Positions 1 through 8,063 of a stretch of 24,272 nucleotides of DNA are shown piece after piece. The DNA is from a virus, in the IMG/VR virus record IMGVR_UViG_3300021142_000175, positions 1 to 24,272 of that record; one strand, 5' to 3'. The notes below the pieces were generated by a model. The model was given only the letters and a program-made list of their open reading frames with translations. It ran no database searches and had not been told where the DNA came from. Within the stretch, counting starts at the first letter, position 1; each line of letters begins with the position of its first letter. A program made the translations under genes and the position numbers.

Positions 1-245
1 CGATGGCTCGTGAGGCTATTGCTAAGTTTGTTGATAGCAATACACACAAAATGCAAGAGTGGCTACAAAGCGTCGCTGATGGCATACAAAACGAAGAAGG
101 TAAATACATAGTTGCGCCAAACCCTGAGAAGGCTTTTGGTATGCTTCAGACTGTCATGGAATACCATGTACCTAAACTTGCTAGGACTGAAGTAGTAGGC
201 GATGAGAAAGCCCCACAACGCATGGTGGTGTCTTGGAAGAAATAG
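1..245 (+). CDS. Terminase small subunit, C-terminal part (5' truncated by window)
   Basis: The frame is open from the left edge; the first ATG is at base 3 and 80 residues follow to the stop. The sequence resembles the C-terminal half of small terminase subunits of Gram-negative phages: an EAIAKFVD helix, a WLQSVADGI segment, then APNPEKAF and EYHVPKLARTE. Small terminases recognise phage DNA and load it onto the large subunit. The DNA-binding N-terminus is not visible and the protein is shorter than usual for the family, so I read the gene as starting before the window. Its last 13 bases overlap the large-subunit gene, the normal neighbour. The assignment rests on resemblance and position; sureness is moderate. 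Confidence 0.7.
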   Translation, partial: MAREAIAKFVDSNTHKMQEWLQSVADGIQNEEGKYIVAPNPEKAFGMLQTVMEYHVPKLARTEVVGDEKAPQRMVVSWKK

Positions 246-1579
246 AGATTGAACTAGACTATAAGCCTAGAGATGTATTCCTAGAATTTCACGAAAGAAA
301 AGAGCGTTGGGCAGTTATAGTTGCTCACCGAAGATGTGGAAAAACTGTCTCTTGTATCAATGAACTCATCTATAAGGCACTAATAGAGGGCAAAGAAGAC
401 GGCAGATACGCTTATGTTGCACCATATTACAGCCAAGCCAAGAATATCGCCTGGGACTACTTGTTAAGATTTAGTAATCCTGTAATGGCTAAAGCTAATC
501 AATCTGAACTATGGGTGGAACTAATAAATGGCGCAAGGATTCGTTTGTTTGGTGCTGATAATGCTGACTCTTTACGTGGTCTATACCTTGATGGGATTGT
601 CCTAGATGAGTATGCAGATATGCGCCCTCGTATTTGGGGCGAGATTATTCGGCCTTTGTTGGCAGACAGACTCGGTTGGGCAGTTTTCATTGGAACGCCC
701 AAAGGTCATAATGCCTTTTGGGACATATACAATAACGCCACCAAATCTTCCGATTGGTATGCCAAGACCTTAAGAGCTAGTCAGACCGGCTTATTGCCGC
801 CAGAAGAATTGGAAGATGCCGCCAAGTCCATGACGCAAGACCAATACTTACAAGAGTTTGAGTGTGACTTTGAGTCAGCTATTTTGGGTGCTTATTATGG
901 CAAAGAGATGCGCCAGCTTACCGATGGTGGCAGAGTTACCAAGGTTGATTACGACCCAATGTATAAAGTTAATACAAGCTGGGACTTGGGTTATTCAGAC
1001 GATACAAGCATTTGGTGGTGGCAAGTTGTCAGGGGAGAAATTCGTTTCCTTGACTACCATGGAAGCAATGGTCAGCCAGTCCCTTTTTATACAGGACTAA
1101 TTCAAGCTAAACAAGCAGAGTTTGGCTATGAATATGGCATACATTATCTGCCCCATGACGCAAGGGCAAAAACTCTAGCAAGTGGTGGAAAGTCAATAAT
1201 TGAACAACTTTCTGTTAAAATTCCGTTAGAATCAATGAAAATTGTCCCAAATTTAGGACTTCAAGACGGAATTCAAGCAACTCGTATGGCGCTGATGAAG
1301 TCTTGGTTTGACGCAGAAAGGTGTCAGGATGGTATCGAGTCATTACGACAGTATCAAAGAGAGTATGACGAAGATAGGAAAGTGTTTAGAGATAAACCTC
1401 GTCACGACTGGACAAGTCATGCTGCAGATGCTTTCAGAATGGCAGCGGTTGCTTGGCGAGTGGAAGAAAAGATAATGACCAAGGATGAGCCTATTAAAGG
1501 CTTGTTTGTGGGCGAAACAGATGTAACTTTAAACGATATGTGGGATATTAAAAATACCACAAACAACAGGAGAATTTAA
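233..1579 (+). CDS. Terminase large subunit (packaging ATPase/nuclease)
   Basis: This is the DNA-packaging motor, which hydrolyses ATP to translocate DNA through the portal and cuts the concatemer. The 448-residue length is typical. Visible ATPase motifs are Walker A AHRRCGKT (about residues 31-38), Walker B IVLDE (122-126, catalytic Glu at the end) and the coupling segment FIGTPKGHN (152-160). The RNase H-like nuclease half shows acidic positions in SWDLGYSDDT (D251), LPHDA (D309) and HDWTSHAADAF (D392/D399). The start is TTG at 233: an in-frame stop lies at 203-205 and no ATG or GTG occurs in frame before the ATPase motifs. The gene overlaps the small-subunit stop by 13 nt, suggesting translational coupling. 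Confidence 0.95.
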   Translation: MEEIEIELDYKPRDVFLEFHERKERWAVIVAHRRCGKTVSCINELIYKALIEGKEDGRYAYVAPYYSQAKNIAWDYLLRFSNPVMAKANQSELWVELINGARIRLFGADNADSLRGLYLDGIVLDEYADMRPRIWGEIIRPLLADRLGWAVFIGTPKGHNAFWDIYNNATKSSDWYAKTLRASQTGLLPPEELEDAAKSMTQDQYLQEFECDFESAILGAYYGKEMRQLTDGGRVTKVDYDPMYKVNTSWDLGYSDDTSIWWWQVVRGEIRFLDYHGSNGQPVPFYTGLIQAKQAEFGYEYGIHYLPHDARAKTLASGGKSIIEQLSVKIPLESMKIVPNLGLQDGIQATRMALMKSWFDAERCQDGIESLRQYQREYDEDRKVFRDKPRHDWTSHAADAFRMAAVAWRVEEKIMTKDEPIKGLFVGETDVTLNDMWDIKNTTNNRRI

Positions 1580-1882
1580 ATGTCAGGCATACAACAACCA
1601 TTTGGCACAACATACGAATATGTAGCCCCTTCCACAACTGCTCAAGTTTTAGGCGGTTCAGGCGCAGTAGGCGACACATTAGTGCGTGTTATTGCTACCG
1701 TAACTACTTCTGCCACAAGCTCAGTCACTATTATTGACGGCTCTACTTCTTATTTGTTAGTACCGCCTGTAGCACCTTTAGGCGTATATTCTATTACTGT
1801 TGAGGCTCAATCATTAAATGGCCCTTGGAAAGTAACAACTGGCGCAGGTTCTAGCGTAATTGCTGTAGGCAACTTCTCATAA
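1580..1882 (+). CDS. Small hypothetical structural protein
   Basis: This 100-residue protein has no recognised enzymatic motif. It is rich in Thr, Ser, Val and Gly with alternating hydrophobic residues, as expected of a small beta-sandwich virion protein. A strong ribosome binding site AGGAGA (1568-1573) sits 6 nt before the ATG, which directly follows the terminase stop codon. Position between the large terminase and portal genes suggests a role on the virion, possibly a head-surface or decoration protein. The function is inferred only from composition and context. Confidence 0.7.
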   Translation: MSGIQQPFGTTYEYVAPSTTAQVLGGSGAVGDTLVRVIATVTTSATSSVTIIDGSTSYLLVPPVAPLGVYSITVEAQSLNGPWKVTTGAGSSVIAVGNFS

Positions 1883-1890
1883 GGCTTTCT

Positions 1891-4251
1891 ATGTCTGAAT
1901 TAAGAGGCGAGGTAGCGCATAGCTACGAAGATTGGTACAACCGCATTATGTCCTATGAGCGTAGTTATAAGCTCTGGGAAGCTCGTGTTGATAAGATTTT
2001 AAAGAAGTACAAAGACGATAGTCGCAACAAAACCAACCCAAATGCACGCTTTAATATTCTTTGGTCAAATGTCCAAACGATTACTCCAGCGATATTTGCA
2101 AGACTTCCTCGCCCAGATGTAAGCCGTAGGTTTAGAGATAACGACCCTATTGGTCGAGTAGCCTCACTCATGCTTGAAAGGGCATTAGAGTTTGAAATTG
2201 AACACTATGGCGACTATAAGTCAGCTATGGTGAACTGCGTTACTGACCGTCTTTTAGGTGGTCGAGGCACAGCATGGGTGCGCTATGAACCGCATTTCAT
2301 GGCAAAAGCCGAAAAAGAACCTGAAGATGGCTTTGAATTAACTGAAACCATTGACGCTGAACAAGCCTATGACCCTAGCTATGTTGAAGGAAAAGGCGAT
2401 GTAGGCAAACCGCTTGAAGGTGAAATGCCAGAGGAAGAAGATAACGAACCTGGCGAAGTTGAAGAAGAAATTGAATACGAGTGCTGCCCTGTAGATTATG
2501 TCCATTGGCGTGATTTTGGGCATACAGTAGCTCGTACATGGGAAGAAGTCACCGCAGTATGGCGTAAGGTCTATTTAAACCGTACAGCGCTTGTAGAACG
2601 CTTTGGCGAGGAATTAGGTAAACAGATTCCACTAGACACCAAGCCTGAACAAGTAGGTAAGTCTTATACCAAGAATGATGACCAAGCCTACCAAGCGCAG
2701 ATTTATGAGATTTGGGACAAAGAAACAGGCAAAGTACTGTGGATTTCTAAGTCAATGAGCAAAATTCTTGATGAAAGAGAAGACCCATTAGAGTTGGAAA
2801 ACTTCTTTCCTTGCCCTAAACCTTTATACGCTACATTGACTACTGACAGTCTTGAGCCTATTCCTGACTTTACTATTTACCAAGACCAAGCTAGAGAGTT
2901 AGACGACCTTTGTGACCGTATTGACGGACTTATTGGTGCGTTAAAAATTCGTGGTTTATACGACTCTTCCGCTTCTGAACTCCAGCGACTATTTTCTGAA
3001 GGTAATGAGTCTAATGTATTGATTCCAGTAAAAAATTGGACAGCATTTGCCGAGAAACAAGGACTCAAAGGTGCATTAGATTTAGTCGATATTGCCCCAT
3101 TTGCACAAGCATTGATGTCTTGCTACTCAGCAATGGACCAGGTAAAGGGTCAAATCTACGAGTTGATGGGTATTGCCGACATTCAGCGTGGTCAAACCGA
3201 CCCCAATGAAACTCTTGGCGCACAAATCATTAAGTCAAACAATGCAGCAGGTCGCCTCAAAACTATGCAACACGCTGTTGTTGATTTCGCAACCTCGCTG
3301 CTTGCCATTAAGTCGCAGATTATCTGCAAACACTTCACAGAAGACACCATTGTTAAGATTTCTGGCGCAATGCAAATGTCTGATGAGGAAAAAGCATTAA
3401 TTCCAAAAGCGTTGGAGATGCTAAAAGACGAAGTTAGCAAGACTTTCCGTATTGAAGTCACCTCTGACTCCATGATTTTCCAAGACGAAATGCAGGAAAA
3501 GCAGGACAGAATGGAATTCTTGCAAGCAATGGGCGGATTTATGCAACAAGCAGTACCAGCCGCTACACAAAGCCCTGAATTAGCGCCATTATTGATGGAA
3601 ATGCTTAAATTTGCGGCAACTGCGTTTAAAGCTGGAAAGTCTTTGGAAGGTCTGATTGACGAAACTGCTGACAAATTGCGTACTCAAGCTAAACAAGCTG
3701 AAGGACAGCCTAAACCGCCTACTCCTGAAATGCAAAAACTCCAACAAGAAATGCAACTGGAACAAATGAAGATGCAAGCCAAGCAACAAGAATTGCAGAC
3801 TCAAAACCAGTTAGAAATGCAGAAAATGCAAGCTGAAATGCAACTTGAGAAGGCTAAACAAGAGTACCAAGCGCAAGAAAACCAGCTTAAATTCCAGTTA
3901 GAAGCCCAGCGTAACCAAGCTGAAATGGAAATGGAAGCAAGATTGGCGCAAATGAAGATGAATATGGAACGCAATACGCAAGTGTTGTTAGCCCACATTA
4001 ACAATGGCGCAAAGATTGAAGTAGCACGCATTTCTGCCGCAGATGACAACGGTGAAACAGCTTATATGAATGAAGAAGATATGGCTGCTTCTATGGAACA
4101 CCCATTAGCGCCTATTGCAAGCGCCATTTCTAAGAGTAACCAAGAAATGACACAGACTTTAGGTCAATTAATCAATACAATTAACGAAAACCATAACCGC
4201 CCAAAACAAGTAGTGCGTGGCCCTGACGGTAAAATCCAAGGAGTTATTTAA
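1891..4251 (+). CDS. P22-like portal protein
   Basis: This 786-residue protein should form the dodecameric ring through which DNA enters and leaves the capsid. Features I associate with P22-type portals are the QARELDDLCDRIDGLIGALK segment (near residue 331) and ELMGIADIQRGQTDPNETLG (near 425). An acidic Glu/Asp stretch at about 140-198 looks like a surface insertion. Residues about 608-695 are an almost pure Gln/Met/Glu/Lys heptad-like helix, matching the helical barrel at the C-terminus of the P22 portal; P22's own protein is about 725 residues, so the length fits. The SD AAGG (1881-1884) overlaps the previous stop codon. The stop overlaps the next start as TAATG. Confidence 0.93.
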   Translation: MSELRGEVAHSYEDWYNRIMSYERSYKLWEARVDKILKKYKDDSRNKTNPNARFNILWSNVQTITPAIFARLPRPDVSRRFRDNDPIGRVASLMLERALEFEIEHYGDYKSAMVNCVTDRLLGGRGTAWVRYEPHFMAKAEKEPEDGFELTETIDAEQAYDPSYVEGKGDVGKPLEGEMPEEEDNEPGEVEEEIEYECCPVDYVHWRDFGHTVARTWEEVTAVWRKVYLNRTALVERFGEELGKQIPLDTKPEQVGKSYTKNDDQAYQAQIYEIWDKETGKVLWISKSMSKILDEREDPLELENFFPCPKPLYATLTTDSLEPIPDFTIYQDQARELDDLCDRIDGLIGALKIRGLYDSSASELQRLFSEGNESNVLIPVKNWTAFAEKQGLKGALDLVDIAPFAQALMSCYSAMDQVKGQIYELMGIADIQRGQTDPNETLGAQIIKSNNAAGRLKTMQHAVVDFATSLLAIKSQIICKHFTEDTIVKISGAMQMSDEEKALIPKALEMLKDEVSKTFRIEVTSDSMIFQDEMQEKQDRMEFLQAMGGFMQQAVPAATQSPELAPLLMEMLKFAATAFKAGKSLEGLIDETADKLRTQAKQAEGQPKPPTPEMQKLQQEMQLEQMKMQAKQQELQTQNQLEMQKMQAEMQLEKAKQEYQAQENQLKFQLEAQRNQAEMEMEARLAQMKMNMERNTQVLLAHINNGAKIEVARISAADDNGETAYMNEEDMAASMEHPLAPIASAISKSNQEMTQTLGQLINTINENHNRPKQVVRGPDGKIQGVI

Positions 4252-4655
4252 TGTCTTCAAACCTCAAGTATTCAAATGGCACTCGTGATGCCCAACAACA
4301 GGGTCTAATTACCTATGCTGGTTCAGGCGCTATTATTAGCATTTACCAAGGCACGCAACCTGCTAACGCCAATACTGCAATTACAAGTCAAACCCTATTG
4401 GTTTCTCTTACTGTTACTGGGTCTTTTGGTACTGACAGCAACGGTACTATTACCCTAGGGTCGGTTGCTAACGGCACAGCAGTCGCTACAGGTACAGCGC
4501 AATTCTTTCGTATATTTAAGTCTGATAACTCTACCGTTATTATGGATGGCACAGTAGGATTGACTGGTTGCGATATGAACCTAAATAACACCTCTATTGA
4601 CACGACTCAGGTTGTTTCTATTTCTTCTGGCACTATTATTCGTGCTAACCAATAA
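4251..4655 (+). CDS. Conserved small phage virion protein (LKYSN-type)
   Basis: This 134-residue protein has the pattern of a conserved small phage protein: an N-terminal LKYSNGTRDAQ, a central ISIYQGTQPA strand, then GTAQFFRIFKSDNS and a GLTGCDMNLNNTSI block near the C-terminus. Relatives known to me sit in structural modules without an assigned function; a role at the capsid or fibre base is plausible. The start overlaps the portal stop by one base (TAATG). Thr, Ser, Gly and Asn dominate, suggesting a beta fold. Family recognition is moderate; the function is unknown. Confidence 0.75.
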   Translation: MSSNLKYSNGTRDAQQQGLITYAGSGAIISIYQGTQPANANTAITSQTLLVSLTVTGSFGTDSNGTITLGSVANGTAVATGTAQFFRIFKSDNSTVIMDGTVGLTGCDMNLNNTSIDTTQVVSISSGTIIRANQ

Positions 4656-4664
4656 GGCTAAATA

Positions 4665-6020
4665 ATGGCCTTAATTATTAAAGATAGAGTCCAGGAAACA
4701 AGTACTACTAGCGGTACTGGCACTCTGACGCTTGCTGGTGCTGTAACAGGTTACCAGTCATTTGGGTCTGCTATTGGCAGCGGAAATACTACCTATTACG
4801 GTATTTATGAAACCCAAACGACAAACTGGGAATTAGGCATTGGCACAGTCGGTAGCGGCACATTAGCTAGAACGACAGTATTAGCGTCTAGCAATGCAGG
4901 GTCATTAGTTAGCTTTGGTGGTGGTCAGCTTGCAGTATGGGGCGATATGCCAGCCGCCAAAGGCGTATATCAGGACACCAATGGTAATGTATTTGCCAAT
5001 AATTTTATTCCCAATACAACAATTACAGCGTCTTCTGCAACGCCAATTAATTTAACTGTTGCTTCAGCGCAATACCAAGTAGTTACAGGCACAACGACTT
5101 CTCAGACATTTAATATGCCTGATGCCACTACATTAACGGTTGGCGACACATATTACTTTAATAACAATATTACCTATTCTTCTGTACAGTTAAATGCACA
5201 TGACGGCACAACCTCGTTATTAGCCTTGCAAGCTGGTGGCGCTGCCCATTTAATTTTATTAACTAATGGCACAACAAACGGCACTTGGGATGTCCATTCT
5301 TATGTGCCTGGCACAGTTTCTTGGGGTACTGCCACTTTAAATTTTAATTCTTCAAGCAGTATTTCAGGCCCAGTTTCTTGGCAAGGTAATGCTGTTGGAG
5401 TAGCTTATGGTGGCACAGGATTAACCTCTACCCCTGCTAATGGCGCTTTGGACATTGGTAATGGCACAGGGTTTACTCGCACAACATTAACTGCTAGTAC
5501 AGGTATTAGCGTAACCAATGGGTCAGGCTCAATTAGCATTGCAAACACAGGTGTTACTTCTGTTACTGGTACTGCCCCTGTAGTTTCAAGCGGTGGCACA
5601 ACTCCTGCAATTAGCATGGCAGCCGCCAATAGCACAACCAATGGCTATTTAACCAGCACAGACTGGAATACATTTAACAATAAACAGCCTTCTGGCACTT
5701 ATGTAACTTCTGTTAGTGGTACTTCAGGACGCATAACCAGCACAGGTGGCACAACTCCTGTATTGGATTTATCCAGCGGAATAGTCACCGCAGGAACAAC
5801 AGGGTCAAGTACATTAATTCCTGTAGTAACAGTAGACACTTATGGGCGTGTAACAAACATTACAACTGCGTCAAACCCACAAGGAACAGTTACAAGTGTT
5901 TCTGGCACAGGAACAGTCAATGGAATAACTTTAAGCGGTATGGTCACATCTTCTGGAAGTCTGACTTTAGGAGGGACAATCGACCTTACAGGCATTACAA
6001 TTAACGGTGGTAGCTTCTAA
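4665..6020 (+). CDS. Tail fibre-like / receptor-binding structural protein
   Basis: This 451-residue protein begins with the module DRVQETSTTSGTGTLTLAGA (residues 7-26) and an ARTTVLASSNAGSLVSF block near 69-84, which in other phages forms an N-terminal virion-attachment domain. The rest is low-complexity Gly/Thr/Ser beta sequence with recurrent fibre motifs: VAYGGTGLTSTPANG (247-260) and NGYLTSTDWNTFNNKQ (326-341). It ends in ITINGGSF. These features indicate an elongated, probably trimeric fibre or a fibre stem. The SD is AAGG (4654-4657), partly inside the previous stop codon. It lies directly before a second fibre-like gene, so the two may form one appendage. Confidence 0.8.
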   Translation: MALIIKDRVQETSTTSGTGTLTLAGAVTGYQSFGSAIGSGNTTYYGIYETQTTNWELGIGTVGSGTLARTTVLASSNAGSLVSFGGGQLAVWGDMPAAKGVYQDTNGNVFANNFIPNTTITASSATPINLTVASAQYQVVTGTTTSQTFNMPDATTLTVGDTYYFNNNITYSSVQLNAHDGTTSLLALQAGGAAHLILLTNGTTNGTWDVHSYVPGTVSWGTATLNFNSSSSISGPVSWQGNAVGVAYGGTGLTSTPANGALDIGNGTGFTRTTLTASTGISVTNGSGSISIANTGVTSVTGTAPVVSSGGTTPAISMAAANSTTNGYLTSTDWNTFNNKQPSGTYVTSVSGTSGRITSTGGTTPVLDLSSGIVTAGTTGSSTLIPVVTVDTYGRVTNITTASNPQGTVTSVSGTGTVNGITLSGMVTSSGSLTLGGTIDLTGITINGGSF

Positions 6021-6030
6021 AGGATAGCAA

Positions 6031-7287
6031 ATGGCAACGACAATCGAACTAAAAAATAGCGTAACGACTGGCAATTCGCCTTCAACTCTCGCCCAAGGCG
6101 AAATGGGCGTTAATATTACAGACAAAAAAGTCTGGATAGGTAACGCTTCTAGCACTCCAATTCAGTTAATTGGTGCTGGCGCGAGCATGACTTTAGCTAC
6201 ACTTACTACAGCTAATGATGCTTCTATATCAGGTCTTACTGTTGGTAAGGGTGGTGGTGCTGTTGGTAGTAATACTGCGGTTGGTAGTGGTGCAATAGGG
6301 GTATCTAACACAGGCACATACAATACTGCTTTTGGTATTTCGGCATTGTCTGCAAATACAAGTGGAGGGGCTAATAGTGCTTTTGGTTATTCTCTTATTG
6401 TAAATACTACTGGTGTTCATAATTCAGGATATGGAACAAACAGTTTAGTATCAAATACTTCTGGTAGTTATAACATTGCATTAGGTAATGGTTCTTTACA
6501 GTCAAACACCACCGCATCTTACAACACAGCAGTAGGTTATCAAGCTGGGTATACAAACGGTGCAACTGCTGGGTACAATGTATTCTTGGGTTACCAAGCT
6601 GGTTATACAAGCAACGCTGGAACTGCTAATTCATATAATACTTTTGTAGGTCCACAAGCCGGTTATTCAATGACCACAGGCTACCAAAATACCATTCTTG
6701 GTGGTTACACCGGAAACCAAGGCGGTCTAGACATCCGTACATCAAATAACTACATTGTGTTATCTGATGGTGCTGGTAATCCTTTAATTTCTACATACAA
6801 TGGCGGCACAACAGCACTTAAAGGTGCTATTCCTAATGCTGGCATAGGCATCACTTTCCCAGCAACTCAATCCGCTTCATCTGATGCAAATACACTAGAT
6901 GACTATGAAGAAGGCACTTTTACGCCTACTATTGGTGGAACAAGCATTGTTTACACTAACCAAGTAGGAAGTTATACAAAAGTTGGTAGGATGGTTTATA
7001 TACAAGGCTATATAGCTATTGGTAGCGGTTCACCAACTGGAGTAATAAATAATCTTCCATTTACATCAATGTCAGGTGGAAGTGCTTTTTCTATGGGAGT
7101 AAATATTTATTTTTCCAATGGTTCAACTACATTTCCAGTAGGCACAACCCAAATAGTTACTTACATTGCGCCAAACAATACATCTGTAAATATAAACGCA
7201 CAAGGTAGCACAATTAATGCTCAAGCATTTTCTTCATTATCTAGCACAGTTTCACTTTACTTTACAGGCTGTTACCAAACAGCTTAA
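6031..7287 (+). CDS. Tail fibre protein with YadA/Hep_Hag-like repeats
   Basis: This 418-residue protein starts with a short attachment-type module (LAQGEMGVNITDKKVWIG, about 20-37). Residues 81-228 hold eight to nine degenerate repeats of about 16-20 residues of the type NTAFGxxALxxNTSGxY, merging into NTAVGYQAGY. Such repeats form left-handed beta-rolls in trimeric adhesins. A spacer (NNYIVLSDGAGNPLIS) leads to a C-terminal domain opening with LDDYEEGTFTPTIGG (289-303), a common end module of phage fibres that I take as the receptor-contact domain. AAAGGA (6020-6025) supports the start. A host-recognition role is inferred from architecture. Confidence 0.82.
   Translation: MATTIELKNSVTTGNSPSTLAQGEMGVNITDKKVWIGNASSTPIQLIGAGASMTLATLTTANDASISGLTVGKGGGAVGSNTAVGSGAIGVSNTGTYNTAFGISALSANTSGGANSAFGYSLIVNTTGVHNSGYGTNSLVSNTSGSYNIALGNGSLQSNTTASYNTAVGYQAGYTNGATAGYNVFLGYQAGYTSNAGTANSYNTFVGPQAGYSMTTGYQNTILGGYTGNQGGLDIRTSNNYIVLSDGAGNPLISTYNGGTTALKGAIPNAGIGITFPATQSASSDANTLDDYEEGTFTPTIGGTSIVYTNQVGSYTKVGRMVYIQGYIAIGSGSPTGVINNLPFTSMSGGSAFSMGVNIYFSNGSTTFPVGTTQIVTYIAPNNTSVNINAQGSTINAQAFSSLSSTVSLYFTGCYQTA
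6271..6714 (+). repeat. Degenerate in-frame adhesin-type repeats
   Basis: Inside the second fibre gene the coding sequence repeats about every 16-20 codons with the core N-(T/S)-A-(F/V)-G and a following NT(S/T)G turn. Copies differ at the DNA level, so this is protein-level periodicity and not recent duplication. Confidence 0.75.
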
Positions 7288-7290
7288 TTA

Positions 7291-7310
7291 ACTAGCGTGG
7301 ATTCGTTAGT
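7291..7310 (+). other. Intergenic hairpin after the fibre gene
   Basis: ACTAGCG (7291-7297) can pair with CGTTAGT (7304-7310) over a 6-nt loop, with one G-U pair. It lies between the fibre stop and the SD AAAGGAG near 7319-7325. No T-run follows, so it is not an obvious terminator; RNA processing or stability is possible. Confidence 0.35.
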
Positions 7311-7334
7311 CGGACACTTAAAGGAGCATTAAAA

Positions 7335-7598
7335 ATGGCATTAACTAAAGAAACAGTAGTAGACCAAATCACAGTAACAGAGAACGGCATAGTCTTGTAT
7401 CGTGAAGCTACACGCATTATGGAAGATGGCAACCAAATCAGCCAGACTTACCACCGCACTTCACTTGCACCTGACGCTGATTTAACTGGCGCACCAGCCA
7501 ATGTTGTAGCTATCTGCAATGTAGCTTGGACACCTGAAATTATTGCTGCATATCAGGCACAGCAAGAAGCTAATAAACCGCTAGGAGTATCAGCATGA
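7335..7598 (+). CDS. Small conserved phage protein of unknown function
   Basis: This 87-residue protein has an amphipathic N-terminus followed by the pattern VTENGIVLYREATRIMEDG, then TYHRTSLAPDAD and a WTPEIIAAYQAQQ helix. Similar proteins occur beside tail-fibre genes in many proteobacterial phages, and I know no established function for them. The SD AAAGGAG is well placed. The stop overlaps the next start as ATGA, so it is probably translated together with its neighbour. A fibre-assembly or accessory role is only suggested by location. Confidence 0.8.
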   Translation: MALTKETVVDQITVTENGIVLYREATRIMEDGNQISQTYHRTSLAPDADLTGAPANVVAICNVAWTPEIIAAYQAQQEANKPLGVSA

Positions 7599-7825
7599 CC
7601 ACAACAATCAACATGGTTACACCAGAAGAAGTGGCAAGAAGTTATCGTGCAGCATTAGATAGCTGTGACCTACTTAACGCTGGTAAGCCTGAGAAGATGA
7701 CTGATGCAGATTGGGCTGATACTGTTAAGCGCAATAAAGAACACTTAGAGATTCAGATTGCTAAAGGTGCAGAATATTACGGTTCTAATGATTTAACACC
7801 TTTTACAGCAGCAATCGCTAAGTAA
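7595..7825 (+). CDS. Small hypothetical protein downstream of fibre genes
   Basis: This 76-residue, predominantly helical protein contains DADWADTVKRNKEHLEIQIA and a C-terminal DLTPFTAAIAK. That pattern (a Trp-containing helix, then RN-EHLEI) occurs in small phage proteins near tail-fibre genes, again with unknown role. Its ATG overlaps the stop of the preceding gene by four bases, indicating coupling. No membrane segment or catalytic motif is visible. Confidence 0.75.
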   Translation: MTTTINMVTPEEVARSYRAALDSCDLLNAGKPEKMTDADWADTVKRNKEHLEIQIAKGAEYYGSNDLTPFTAAIAK

Positions 7826-7856
7826 TTTTTAACCGTAGTACAACCAAGGAGTTTAT

Positions 7857-8060
7857 ATGAGTAAAAACACGAAAAACACTCAAATAACTATAGACGGAGT
7901 CGAATACGAATACGAAAACTTGACTCAAGAACAACAAATGTTGTTTTCCCATTGCATCGATTTAGATAGAAAAATAGATTCTGCTAAATTCTCGCTAGAC
8001 CAACTTGGCGTAGGAAAAGAAGCCTTTATTGCTAGACTGAAAGCCTCTTTAGAAGAGTAA
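7857..8060 (+). CDS. Small hypothetical protein (DUF6447-like pattern)
   Basis: This 67-residue protein begins with a short beta hairpin (ITIDGVEYEYENL) followed by a long charged helix containing HCIDLDRKIDSAKFSLDQLG and AFIARLKASLEE. The arrangement, 'I-DG-x-Y' then 'L-T-x-E-Q' then a helix, resembles the DUF6447-type small proteins seen in phages; the match is from memory and not computed. AAGGAG (7846-7851) lies 5 nt before the ATG, a strong initiation signal after a short intergenic gap. Function unknown. Confidence 0.78.
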   Translation: MSKNTKNTQITIDGVEYEYENLTQEQQMLFSHCIDLDRKIDSAKFSLDQLGVGKEAFIARLKASLEE

Positions 8061-8063
8061 TAA

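Noticed and set aside
3192-3674. 160-residue open frame on the minus strand
   Set aside because: It lies wholly inside the portal gene, has no ribosome binding site or coupling, and its Ser/Cys/Ile-rich sequence is what the complement of the portal coding gives.
3589-4049. Two minus-strand frames under the portal C-terminus
   Set aside because: They mirror the Gln/Met/Glu coiled-coil codons and show only Leu/Phe/Ser/Cys low-complexity sequence.
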